Source: Myxococcales bacterium (lineage in GTDB: Bacteria; Myxococcota_A; Polyangia; Palsa-1104; SHYY01). Taken from it: a DNA stretch of 59,444 bases. A model generated the notes under the pieces. It was given only the letters and a program-made list of their open reading frames with translations, was not told the origin of the DNA and searched no databases. The position numbers and the translations under genes are program-made. Of this stretch, positions 34,201 to 42,024 are shown piece after piece; the stretch's first letter is position 1; each line of letters starts with the position of its first letter. The stretch covers positions 1 through 59,444 of the forward strand of contig SHYY01000012.1 in NCBI GenBank assembly GCA_009692555.1. The letters run 5' to 3'.

Positions 34201-35927
34201 AGCCCCGCGGGCAGGGTGCCCTTGGCGAAGGTCACCTTCAGCGACGTGCAGCTCTGCACCATCTCGAGGGCGCCGGTGAGCGCCGCGCAGCCCGCCAGCA
34301 CCCCCTTGCCCGACGCGACCATCATCCCGTTCTGGAGCACCTGCACCGTCGGCACCTGCTGGTCGAGGCCGATGAAGTTCGTGCCGGCGAGGGTGAATGT
34401 CGTGTCGCCCTGCGTGTTGCACACCAGGTCGGCGACCACCGCGGTCAGCGTCGGTGGCGGGACCACCAGCAGGTTCACCGGCGGGGTCGAAACGCAGCCG
34501 GCGGGCGCGGGGTTTTTCACGGTGGCCGGCTGGAGCCCGGCGGCGACCATCCCCTTCGGAAGCACCACCTTCAGCGTCGTGCAGCGCTGCGCCATCTCGG
34601 TCGGGCCGGGGAGCGGCACGCAGCCGCCCGGATCGCTGGTCGGCAGCACCACCCCGCCGAAGGCCACCGTCGGGAGCACGCCGTCTATGGTCAGGAGATC
34701 GGCGCCCGTGAGAAGCAGCGACGTGTCGCCCTGGGCGGTGCACACCACGTCGGGCACGACCGCCTTCAGCGATGGGCGCGACACCACCGTGAGGTCGACC
34801 TTCTGGCGGCTCGGGCAGTCGGCGGGGACCGGGTTCTTGACCACCACGTTGTAGTTGCCGACGGGGAGCGCTCCCTTGTCGAGGCGGAAGGTGAGCGTGG
34901 TGCAGCTCTGGACCACCTCCCTGGGACCCGCGACTGGCGCGCAGCCATCGAGCGCGAGCGGCACCAGGACGTGCTGAGGACCGTTATCAAGGAGGATCAC
35001 CTGGGGCAGCTTCCCGTCGACGGAGAGGAAGCCGGTGCCGCTGACCGTGACCACCTGCTCGTGATCGTCGAGGCAGATCAGATCGGGCGCGACCTTGATC
35101 ACCGTCGGCTCGGGGACGAAGGTGAGGGTGTGGCGCTCGACGGAACGGCAGCCGACCGGAGTCGGGCCGCTGACCGTCACCTCGACGATGCCGCTCGGGA
35201 AGGTCTGCGCGGGGATGACCACCGTCGCCACCTTGCACGCCTCGAGCTTCAGCGGCGCGCCCTGCCGCGGCGACGCGAGCGGGCGGCACTCGCTCATCTC
35301 CTTCGGCGCGAACGGCTTGCCGCCGATGGTGACGGTCGAGGGCTGCCCGTCGACGCGCAGGAAGAAGTCGCCCTTCAGCGTGACCAGGTTCTCGGCATCG
35401 TGGCAGAGGAGATCGGGGGTCACCGATTCGAGGTGCGGGAGGGGGACCACGGCGACCGCGCCGTCGAGGGTGGCGCTCTTCTGGTTGCGGTTGGTGACGG
35501 TGAGCGCGTAGAGGCCGGGGGCGAGCGCGTAGTCGGTGGCGGGAGGCGTCGCCTGCGAGCAGGTGCCGGGCGGGCAGAGGGTGAGCTGCATGCTCTTCGG
35601 ATCGATCCACTTCTCGTCGGCGAGGTCGGCGTGCGCGGGATCGTTCGGCACCAGCACCGCCGGTTCGCCGGTGATCGCGGCGCCTTCGATGTCCTTCTGC
35701 CGGGTGAAGGCGAGCAGCGGCAGCTCCAGCTGATCCATCCCGAGAAGCACATCGTGGAGCGGCGAGAAGCCGTCGCCGCTCAGCATCATCACCGTCGAGA
35801 CCTGTGCGTTGCAGGCAGCGGCGGGGGCGATCGCCGAAGCGGTGGGCGCCGGTCCTTCGAGCTTGTGGGTGCAGCCTGCGGAGAGCAGGAGCAGCGCGAG
35901 CGCACAGGAGCGACGGACAGCGGGCAT
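31278..35927 (-). CDS. giant lipoprotein with nine IPT/TIG-like repeats and a Kelch-like C-terminus
   Basis: 1549 residues, lipobox LSAGC. Residues ~160-1110 contain about nine repeats of ~90-115 residues. The first five are closely related, each with a P-x-L-x-x-V-x-P-D-L-V-C start, an EM-x-Q-S/R-C-T-x-L middle and an NP-x-P-x-x-C end, suggesting one conserved disulfide set per repeat. Later repeats are plainer Ig-like IPT folds lacking the cysteines. The C-terminal ~430 residues have Kelch-like blades (RFLYALGGDKG, ALYVVGGSDGAG, FLFALGGGG, FLFIVGGQVPG) with a fibronectin-III-like insertion (VTLTWTPVAGAATYRVYRS). Likely a surface-exposed adhesion or scaffold protein. Its start is divergent from the 36208 gene. 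Confidence 0.8.
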   Translation of the reverse strand: MPAVRRSCALALLLLSAGCTHKLEGPAPTASAIAPAAACNAQVSTVMMLSGDGFSPLHDVLLGMDQLELPLLAFTRQKDIEGAAITGEPAVLVPNDPAHADLADEKWIDPKSMQLTLCPPGTCSQATPPATDYALAPGLYALTVTNRNQKSATLDGAVAVVPLPHLESVTPDLLCHDAENLVTLKGDFFLRVDGQPSTVTIGGKPFAPKEMSECRPLASPRQGAPLKLEACKVATVVIPAQTFPSGIVEVTVSGPTPVGCRSVERHTLTFVPEPTVIKVAPDLICLDDHEQVVTVSGTGFLSVDGKLPQVILLDNGPQHVLVPLALDGCAPVAGPREVVQSCTTLTFRLDKGALPVGNYNVVVKNPVPADCPSRQKVDLTVVSRPSLKAVVPDVVCTAQGDTSLLLTGADLLTIDGVLPTVAFGGVVLPTSDPGGCVPLPGPTEMAQRCTTLKVVLPKGMVAAGLQPATVKNPAPAGCVSTPPVNLLVVPPPTLTAVVADLVCNTQGDTTFTLAGTNFIGLDQQVPTVQVLQNGMMVASGKGVLAGCAALTGALEMVQSCTSLKVTFAKGTLPAGLLQAAVQNPLTVGCASGPINMLAIPPPKVDAVKPSLVCTLQSDVTLIVSGSSFLTVGNGVPSVTFTDGNGKALVIQNGIAASNCQPLVGVVEMAQLCATLTVPVPKGSFADGAVYTATVLNPAPAACTSMDKVTVTGTGPPTIADVNPKKICAGGDTLTLAGSGFSPGNTVTLGGVAATKVESPDPGTLKATFEAGLKPGGPYDLTVSNGCSSTLAKAVTVTPGPVVFFVDPPVVWNGIGTTVTVYAANIVPPMKTVSLVLGNNTVPLNFVVSQKNVNRATAVVPKGIPEGAYDVVVRDQTTCPAILGKGLKVVSKIAFAPTVAPPFGYNKASTAVTISSPGAGAFLATPRAYLNPVGGGNNPATALASVAYLGPSTLTGVVPQLSPELTPGKYDLIVVNPDGTVGVAQAAFTVTGSATPVVLNVLPGAVQTSQPVTFNVSGKNFANGAVVTLRCVDQVGTPVNSPALMAGALGNCNPGPQCIPITTTFAGSGACVVRVTNPDSAFFDFSSLVVSNPSLKLGNFQDGALLVTGRRALAVASVQATPTARFLYALGGDKGSEASALSTVEAAPVDVFGKLSPWVTLPYKLAKPHTFTGAAAVGRALYVVGGSDGAGAKTTVERAFVLDPLNVPVIADVDIVPGGGKGLGGGGWYYRIAPVMAQNDPFNPGGEGLASDEFVIQLPVLVELAQVTLTWTPVAGAATYRVYRSALPNQASGSEVLIAENIPANALAFTDAGATPILLGNATVPPLPPGSTGVWVAVASLSTARMGAAVTSAADLAQSNVTYIYAISGNSGSSANPSLVASYEYLKVTEQNDGTHALSTWTQPGGGIGTARWQTGGFSLPVGNQSWVWAGSGLAGGGANPNIDGAQVMANGALSNFTVLGKQMGNRAGYAAVAVNGFLFALGGGGAMPDASAIQGQLDIPPQVKNWPNSTSLATARYLTAGVVVSGFLFIVGGQVPGEAASVKTESTIW

Positions 35928-36207
35928 GGAGATCTCCGGGAGCGAGCAGCGATTGGAAAATCAGTCCGCCTTGCATGGACCGCACCCAGGTCGGCTGGCT
36001 GCTTCCGTCCGGCGAGCGGCGCAGGCTGGTTCCTTTCGTGAGTGGACCGATCGGTACACCAGCGGCCCAGGCGGTTCAGCTTCCCGGGCCAACCCCGTGC
36101 GTGTGCGCGACCCGTGGTGCGCTAGCAGGGGTGGCCCGCCGGGTGCACGCGCGCGCAACTGGATGGGACTAGAATCCGTCCACAGGCGCTGCGAGCCGGA
36201 GAAATCG

Positions 36208-39200
36208 ATGCGATTCCAGGGAGCGTTCGGTACGGCGCTGGTGCTGCTCGGGCTCTCCGCCCCGGGCTGCGGCGACAGCGCGCCGGCCGGCGGCGAGGAC
36301 GCCGAGATGGGCGCGCCGGCTCCCGATGGAGCCACCGTCAGCGACGGAGGGGGCGATGACCGGCTCGCCTTCGACGCCTTCCCAGACGGCACGAACGACG
36401 CCGCGATCGAGCTGGACGGTGGCGCGGTCGACGGTAGCGAGCAGGGCGACGGCGGTTGCGATCCCGCCACCTGCCCCGCCGGCTGCTGCGCCGGTGGCCT
36501 GTGCACCAACCCGTCGCCGGCAGCCTGCGGAAAGAGCGGCGCCGCGTGCATCGCCTGCGACGGGAAGCGGGCGGATGGATGCATCGCGGGGGCGTGCAGC
36601 TGCGGCGTCGGCGCGGCATGCGCGATGGATCAGGAGTGCGTCGGCGGCCAGTGCGCGTGCACCCCGGGCTCCTGCCCGGCCGGCTGCTGCGCCGGCGCAA
36701 AGTGCACGTCGCCCTCGACCACCGCCTGCGGCCTGCAGGGCGCCTCGTGCGTCGCCTGCGACGGAGCGCGAGCCGACGGGTGCGTGGCCGGCGTCTGCGC
36801 CTGCGGCAAGGGCCCGGACTGCGCCCCCGGCCAGCGCTGCGCGAATGGCGCCTGTTTGTGCGACGCAGCATCGTGCCCGGCGGGTTGCTGCAAGGGATCG
36901 AGCTGCGAGCCGCTGACGGCGAGCGCGTGCGCCAAGCCGGGTACAGCCTGCGCCGCCTGCGACCCGCTTTTGGCCGACGCGTGCGGCGGTGGCGCGTGCA
37001 GCTGCGGCAACGGCGCGCCCTGCGTGGCCGGCCAGGAGTGCGCCCTGGGAGCCTGCGTGTGCAGCGGCAAGTCCTGCCCCGCCGGCTGCTGCAAGGGAGC
37101 GGTCTGCACCGTACCGTCGGCGATGGCCTGCGGGATCCAGGGCGCCGCCTGCGCGCCGTGCAACCAGGGCGACCTCTGCAACAACGGCGCGTGCGCGAGC
37201 TGCGCCGGGTGTGCCGGCTGCTGCAGCGGTGCGAAGTGCACCGATCCGGTGAGCGCGCTGGCGTGCGGCGGTCCCGGGAAGGCCTGCACCGCGTGCAACG
37301 GAGCGCGAGCCGACGGCTGCGTGAAGGGCGGCTGCGCGTGCGGCGCAGGCGTGGCGTGCGCGGCCGGCCAGCACTGCCAGGCGGGGCTGTGTGTGTGCAA
37401 TGCAGCATCGTGCCCCGCGGGCTGCTGCAGCGGCGCGTCCTGCCTCGCCGCGTCGCTGAAGTCGTGCGGCGTCCTGGGCGGTGGCTGCGCCACCTGCGAT
37501 CCGCTCCTCGCCGACGCCTGCGACGGTGACTGCCGGTGCGGCGCCTCGCCCTCGTGCGACCCCGGCCAGCGCTGCGTGGGCGGTGTGTGTGTGTGCAATG
37601 CAGCATCCTGCCCCGCCGGTTGCTGCGCCGGCGACAGCTGCAACGCCCCATCGCTGGCCACCTGCGGCGGGAAGGGCGCCGCCTGCGCGGCCTGCGACCC
37701 GAAGAAGGCCGACGGCTGCGTCGCCGGCGCGTGCACCTGCGGCAATCTCCCGGCGTGCGGAGACGGGCTCGCCTGCGCGGCCGGCAAGTGTGTGTGCAAT
37801 GCGGTGGGCTGCCCGAGCGGGTGCTGCCAGAACGGCGCCTGCCTGCCCGGCAACACCGGCGCGGCGTGCGGCGCAGGCGGGATCGCCTGCGACGTCTGCA
37901 ACAACGGAGGCGTTTGCTCCAACGGAGTCTGCCAGGCGTGCGCGCTGTCCTGCGCCGGCTGCTGCTCCGGCGACACCTGCAACCCGCCGTCGCTGGCCAC
38001 GTGCGGCGTCAAGGGCGCCGCCTGCGCCGCCTGCCACCCGAAGACCTCCGACAGCTGCGCGGCGGGCGCGTGCTCGTGCGGCGGCGGCAAGCCTTGCCTC
38101 AACGGCCAGGCGTGCGTGAACGGCGCGTGCGTCTGCAGCGTGCAGTCGTGCCTCAACGGCTGCTGCTTCGGCGCGAGCTGCTTCGTCGGTGTGAGCTGCG
38201 TCAACTGCAAGAGCTACCACCAGGCGTGCCTGAAGAACACCGACTGCTGCTCGAACAACTGCATCGCCGGCAAGTGCGACGTCCCCGCCGCGGCCTGCAA
38301 GCTCGGGGGCGCGCTGTGCGCCGCCGACAACGACTGCTGCACCAAGCACTGCGACCTCAACGTCGATCAGATCAAGCGCTGCACCGGCCCGAACCAGTGC
38401 AAGTCGCTCGGCGCCGCGTGCGCCCAGGCCGCCGACTGCTGTGCGCTCTACTGCGACCCGCTCGCCAAGCTGTGCTCCGCCGCCAAGATCTGCGCTCCCG
38501 TCGGCACGGCGTGCGCGGCGAACATCGAGTGCTGCTCGAACCAGTGCCTTGGCGGCAAGTGCGTGAACCTCGGCAAGTGCGCCAACCTCGGCGAGCTGTG
38601 CGCCGGCGGCGGCTCCTGCTGCTCGCAGCTCTGCCTCGGCGGGCGCTGCTCCTTCTTCAACTTCTGCCACGCCGGCGGCGACCTCTGCAACGGCAACGTC
38701 GACTGCTGCAACAACGTCTGCGACCCGAACCTGAAGCGCTGTGACGCTCCCTCGCAGTGCGCCCTCACCAACGAGCCGTGCGGCGGCCTGCGCTCCTGCT
38801 GCAACACGCTGTGTCTCGACAACGGCGTCGGCTCGTTCTGCTTCGCCATCGGCGGCTGCAGGACCCAAAACGACGTCTGCACCCTCGACAAGCAGTGCTG
38901 CTCCCTCAAGTGCGGGCCGCCCGATAACCTGGGCCTCCGTCGCTGCGCCAAGGTCGGCAACTGCCTCCCCGACGGCGAGGTGTGCGGCGGCCTCGGCGCC
39001 TCGGAGAACTGCTGCACCGGCGGCAAGATGGGCTGCCACAAGACCGCCAACGGGGTCTCGCGCTGCTTCCCGAACTTCGGCGGGATGTGCTTCTCGAACG
39101 GCCACAGCTGCAACTTCGGCGACGAGTGCTGCGGCAAGATCTGCCTCCCCGACGCGCTCTCGCCGACCGGCTTCACCTGCGGCGACAAGTGCATCCCCGA

Positions 39201-39372
39201 CGGTGGCGCGAACTGCACCCAGGACGCCGACTGCTGCCCGGGCAACGTCTGTCAGAACGGTTTCTGCAAGCAGAGCGGCCAGAAGTGCCACCCGATCGGC
39301 ACCGGCTGCGCGCAGAGCGTGGAGTGCTGCCTCGGGTCGTGCATCGACGGCACCTGCCAGTGGGGCTCGTGA
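36208..39372 (+). CDS. large lipoprotein with two classes of cysteine-rich tandem repeats
   Basis: 1054 residues from ATG 36208 (GGAG upstream). Lipobox SAPGC, then an Asp/Gly/Ala linker (~25-85). Repeats of class A (~66 residues, about ten, two shortened) follow the pattern SCPAGCC-x-G-x-x-C, CG-x-x-GAAC-x-AC, ADGC-x-x-GAC-x-CG, GQ-x-C-x-x-G-x-C-x-C. Class B (~35-45 residues, about eleven) follows C-x-x-x-DCC-x-x-x-C-x-x-G-x-C, knottin-like. Cysteine is roughly one residue in six, so the protein must be folded outside the cytoplasm. Long upstream codons without a ribosome site were excluded from the start. Function unknown; a binding or protective surface role is likely. Confidence 0.8.
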   Translation: MRFQGAFGTALVLLGLSAPGCGDSAPAGGEDAEMGAPAPDGATVSDGGGDDRLAFDAFPDGTNDAAIELDGGAVDGSEQGDGGCDPATCPAGCCAGGLCTNPSPAACGKSGAACIACDGKRADGCIAGACSCGVGAACAMDQECVGGQCACTPGSCPAGCCAGAKCTSPSTTACGLQGASCVACDGARADGCVAGVCACGKGPDCAPGQRCANGACLCDAASCPAGCCKGSSCEPLTASACAKPGTACAACDPLLADACGGGACSCGNGAPCVAGQECALGACVCSGKSCPAGCCKGAVCTVPSAMACGIQGAACAPCNQGDLCNNGACASCAGCAGCCSGAKCTDPVSALACGGPGKACTACNGARADGCVKGGCACGAGVACAAGQHCQAGLCVCNAASCPAGCCSGASCLAASLKSCGVLGGGCATCDPLLADACDGDCRCGASPSCDPGQRCVGGVCVCNAASCPAGCCAGDSCNAPSLATCGGKGAACAACDPKKADGCVAGACTCGNLPACGDGLACAAGKCVCNAVGCPSGCCQNGACLPGNTGAACGAGGIACDVCNNGGVCSNGVCQACALSCAGCCSGDTCNPPSLATCGVKGAACAACHPKTSDSCAAGACSCGGGKPCLNGQACVNGACVCSVQSCLNGCCFGASCFVGVSCVNCKSYHQACLKNTDCCSNNCIAGKCDVPAAACKLGGALCAADNDCCTKHCDLNVDQIKRCTGPNQCKSLGAACAQAADCCALYCDPLAKLCSAAKICAPVGTACAANIECCSNQCLGGKCVNLGKCANLGELCAGGGSCCSQLCLGGRCSFFNFCHAGGDLCNGNVDCCNNVCDPNLKRCDAPSQCALTNEPCGGLRSCCNTLCLDNGVGSFCFAIGGCRTQNDVCTLDKQCCSLKCGPPDNLGLRRCAKVGNCLPDGEVCGGLGASENCCTGGKMGCHKTANGVSRCFPNFGGMCFSNGHSCNFGDECCGKICLPDALSPTGFTCGDKCIPDGGANCTQDADCCPGNVCQNGFCKQSGQKCHPIGTGCAQSVECCLGSCIDGTCQWGS

Positions 39373-39447
39373 CGCTTGAGAACGTGAGCGCCAGCGACGA
39401 GCCGTGGCCGGCTGGGCCGGGGATCTCGACGCGGGGCGTGAGGCGGG

Positions 39448-40335
39448 TCAGCCAAACTGCACCGACCTCCGCGTGAACGCGCCGTCCATCCACCAGCCCG
39501 TGATCGGAAACGTCGTGGTCGGCCGCTCGTCGGCCACCGCACCCGCGCTCACGAGCACCGGAGCGTAGTGCTCCCAGGTGGGAAGCGCCGTCGCCGCCGC
39601 CGGCGCGCGTGTCCGGAAATCCTTGAGCGCGTCGACGTCGTGGTGCGACAGCGCGTCGGCCACCCAGGCATCGAACTCACGCGCCCAGGAGGGAATCCCG
39701 GGGCGGAACGCGTGGCGCATGTTGTGCGTGAGGAACCCGCTCCCGACGATGAGCACTCCCTCGTCGCGGAGCGGTGCGAACGCCTGGCCCATGCGGAACA
39801 GCTCGTCGGGAACGAGCCCCGGCATCGACACCTGGAGCACGGGCACGTCGGCGCGAGGGTACATCGCCACCAAGGGGACGTAGGCCCCGTGATCGAGACC
39901 GCGATCCGGATCGTCGGCCCACGCGATGTTCTTCTGCGACAGGAGTTCGCGCGCCCGGGCGGCGAGGTCGGGAGCGCCGGGCGATGGGTACTGCGTCTGG
40001 TAGTACCGCTCGGGGAATCCGTGGAAGTCGTAGAGGAGCGGCACCGCTCGCGTGGCGCCCAGTGTCGTCGGTCGCTGCTCCCAGTGCGCTGACACCATCA
40101 AGATGCTGGTCGGCTTCGGCATGGCCTGCGCCCACGAAGCGAGCTCCGCCATCCATCCCGCGTCGTCGAGCAGCACCGGCGCCCCGTGCGCCGCGAAGAT
40201 CACCGGCATCCGTCCGCTCGCCTGCTTCCGCCTGGTGTCTGTCTGCGTCGTCATGGCTTTTCGCTCCCGCCGCGCGCACGCCGTCGCCAAGAACGGCAAC
40301 GCTCCGAGCGCGTGAAGTACGTCTCGTCGGTTCAC
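39448..40335 (-). CDS. DODA-type extradiol dioxygenase (LigB/YgiD family), exported-looking
   Basis: About 295 residues. Zinc/iron-binding region motifs: IFAAHGAPVLLDD, ILMVSAHWEQRPTTL, YDFHGFPERYYQ, LDHGAYVPLVAMYP, VGSGFLTHNMRHAF and the terminal TFPITGWWMDGAF, all typical of the YgiD/4,5-DOPA dioxygenase family (~260 residues). The extra N-terminus NRRDVLHALGALPFLATACA resembles a twin-arginine or lipoprotein signal. I chose GTG 40335 because AGGA lies ~10 bases upstream; a TTG at 40362 would add nine residues. Substrate unknown. Confidence 0.85.
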   Translation of the reverse strand: MNRRDVLHALGALPFLATACARRERKAMTTQTDTRRKQASGRMPVIFAAHGAPVLLDDAGWMAELASWAQAMPKPTSILMVSAHWEQRPTTLGATRAVPLLYDFHGFPERYYQTQYPSPGAPDLAARARELLSQKNIAWADDPDRGLDHGAYVPLVAMYPRADVPVLQVSMPGLVPDELFRMGQAFAPLRDEGVLIVGSGFLTHNMRHAFRPGIPSWAREFDAWVADALSHHDVDALKDFRTRAPAAATALPTWEHYAPVLVSAGAVADERPTTTFPITGWWMDGAFTRRSVQFG

Positions 40336-40489
40336 GATCGACTTGTCCTTCCTGGCGGACAAACCACGGAGTGTGCCGCCCGTCCGTCGTTCCAGCCATC
40401 CCGAAACGATAGCCTGAATCTCATCTTGAGAACGAGCGGCGGCGGCCGGGCGCGGTGGGGCTGCGGGAAGGTGTGCAGCGACAAGGGTC

Positions 40490-40503
40490 GGGCGCAGGCG
40501 CCC
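40490..40503 (-). terminator. GC hairpin right after the M23 peptidase stop
   Basis: GGGCGC and GCGCCC pair around a two-base loop directly after the TAG of the 40504-41037 gene. The stem is GC-rich but no T run follows, so it is only a weak terminator candidate. Confidence 0.35.
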
Positions 40504-41037
40504 CTACCGGCTCGCGCAGTGTCCCTTCAGCCACGGGGCGGGGTCGATCGCGGCGAAGCCGGTCCAGGCGGGATGGATCGCGAAGTGGAGGTGCGGCGGG
40601 GTGCGGGCGGCGTTGCCGGTGGTGCCGACGTAGCCGAGCAGATCGCCGCGCGCCACGTCGTCACCGCGGTGGAGGCCGTCGCGGAAGCGATCGAGGTGGG
40701 CGTAGTAGTAGATCTGCGCGCCCTCGCCGGCGATCCAGACGACGTTGCCGCCGAGGCGGTTCTGCCCGACCCGGATGACCTGGCCGGCGACGGTGGCGAC
40801 CACCGGCGTGCCGCGGCGCGCGAAGATGTCGATGCCCTTGTGGCGCCGGTGCTCGGAGCGCGGCTCGCCGAAGCTCCCGGAGAGCGAGCGCGGCGCCACG
40901 CCCAGGACCGGCACCACGGCGGCGTCGGGTGGGCGCGCGAACCGGGAGAGCGCGCGGGCGGTGGGGCTGGCGAGGATCGCCGCCAGGGCGACCACCGCAG
41001 CGATGAGGACAGCGACAGCGAGGAGCAGTCGGCGCAT
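40504..41037 (-). CDS. M23-family peptidase (membrane-anchored)
   Basis: 177 residues. An N-terminal membrane anchor (RLLLAVAVLIAAVVALAAIL) precedes a lysostaphin-type domain: HKGIDIFARRGTPVVATVAG (HxxxD zinc site), YYYAHLDRF, and PPHLHFAI (HxH). These enzymes cut peptidoglycan cross-bridges in the periplasm. AGGAGG precedes ATG 41037. Another M23 gene lies 48 bases upstream on the same strand, suggesting co-expression. Confidence 0.9.
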   Translation of the reverse strand: MRRLLLAVAVLIAAVVALAAILASPTARALSRFARPPDAAVVPVLGVAPRSLSGSFGEPRSEHRRHKGIDIFARRGTPVVATVAGQVIRVGQNRLGGNVVWIAGEGAQIYYYAHLDRFRDGLHRGDDVARGDLLGYVGTTGNAARTPPHLHFAIHPAWTGFAAIDPAPWLKGHCASR

Positions 41038-41084
41038 GCACGTCCTCCTACGGAGCGCCGGTCACGCGCCTCCCTCGTCGACTC

Positions 41085-42011
41085 TCAGCGCGCGAAGCGG
41101 ATGCCGTCGAAGTCGGCGCCGCGGAGGGGGAGATCGAGGCGCGGCAGGCGCGGGTGCGCGTCGGCGTAGAGCGGCGGGCGCACGGCGAAGCGCGTCGGGT
41201 AGTAGTTCAGCGCGAACATCGTCTGGAAGAAGCGGTGGCGCGTCGATCCGATCGCCGCCAGCTGGTCGCGGAGCGCGGGATCACGGCAGCTGGCGATGGC
41301 GCGCGCCACCGCTGGATCGTCGCTCTTGTCCTCGGTCAGCTCGTCGTCGGGCGCGTTCGCGCTGGCGGGGACGGGCTCGTTTCGGCCGCGCCAGATCGCG
41401 GTCTCACCGTCGGCGGCGAAGGGATCGATCGGGACGCCGTCGAGCCATACGTTGTAGTGGATGTGCGGGACCGACCACGGGAAGAGGAGAAAGCCGTCGA
41501 TCCCGGAGTAGCCCGAGAGCGCGATCGGCTGGGCGCGCGCGACAAGCTGCCCCTCGCCGCAGAGCGTGGTCGCGAGGTGATTGGAGGTGGTCACCAGGCC
41601 GCGCCCGTGATCGATCATCACCTTCAGCCCGCCGCGGTGGAACTCGGACGAGACGCGCACCACGCGCCCGGCCGCCGCCGCGACGACGACGGTGCCGACG
41701 GGGACGGCGAGGTCGGTCCCGTTGTGGCTGTCGTAGGTGAGCGTGCCTCCGCGGAAGTCGCGCACCTGCGTGACGCGCACGCTCCACCCCAGCTCGATCG
41801 CCGTCTGCGTGCGGTTGAAGAGGTTGACGATCGGCGCGCGGCGTGTCCGGTGCCCGAGCCAGGTGGCCACGCTCAGCGACGGGTGGAGGGCCTTCAGGCT
41901 GGTGTGATCGAAGCGCGAGCGCGGCGTGTAGGGGTCGCCGCCCAGGGCGATGCGCGCTTCGCGCAGGGCCTTGCCGACGGGGCGCAATCCGAATACGTCG
42001 AGGAGATTCAT
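41085..42011 (-). CDS. M23-family peptidase, larger paralogue without signal peptide
   Basis: 308 residues. The zinc-site motifs are LTYDSHNGTDLAVPVGTVVV (HxxxD) and VPHIHYNVWLDG (HxH), with ISTT-like context TTSNHLATTL between. There is no evident signal peptide or membrane helix at the start (MNLLDVFGLRPVGKAL), which is odd for a cell-wall enzyme. About 80 residues follow the catalytic domain. It starts ~14 bases after the acyl-CoA dehydrogenase stop. Confidence 0.8.
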   Translation of the reverse strand: MNLLDVFGLRPVGKALREARIALGGDPYTPRSRFDHTSLKALHPSLSVATWLGHRTRRAPIVNLFNRTQTAIELGWSVRVTQVRDFRGGTLTYDSHNGTDLAVPVGTVVVAAAAGRVVRVSSEFHRGGLKVMIDHGRGLVTTSNHLATTLCGEGQLVARAQPIALSGYSGIDGFLLFPWSVPHIHYNVWLDGVPIDPFAADGETAIWRGRNEPVPASANAPDDELTEDKSDDPAVARAIASCRDPALRDQLAAIGSTRHRFFQTMFALNYYPTRFAVRPPLYADAHPRLPRLDLPLRGADFDGIRFAR

Positions 42012-42024
42012 GGGTGCAAGAGCC

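Noticed and set aside
36300..38150. Possible CRISPR array because of regular ~66-codon and short tandem DNA repeats
   Set aside because: The periodicity is that of protein repeats in an open frame; there are no unique spacers between identical short repeats.
36169..39291. 1040-codon open frame antisense to the Cys-rich lipoprotein
   Set aside because: Low-complexity Ala/Arg/Val sequence produced by the repeat composition of the sense gene; no start signals.
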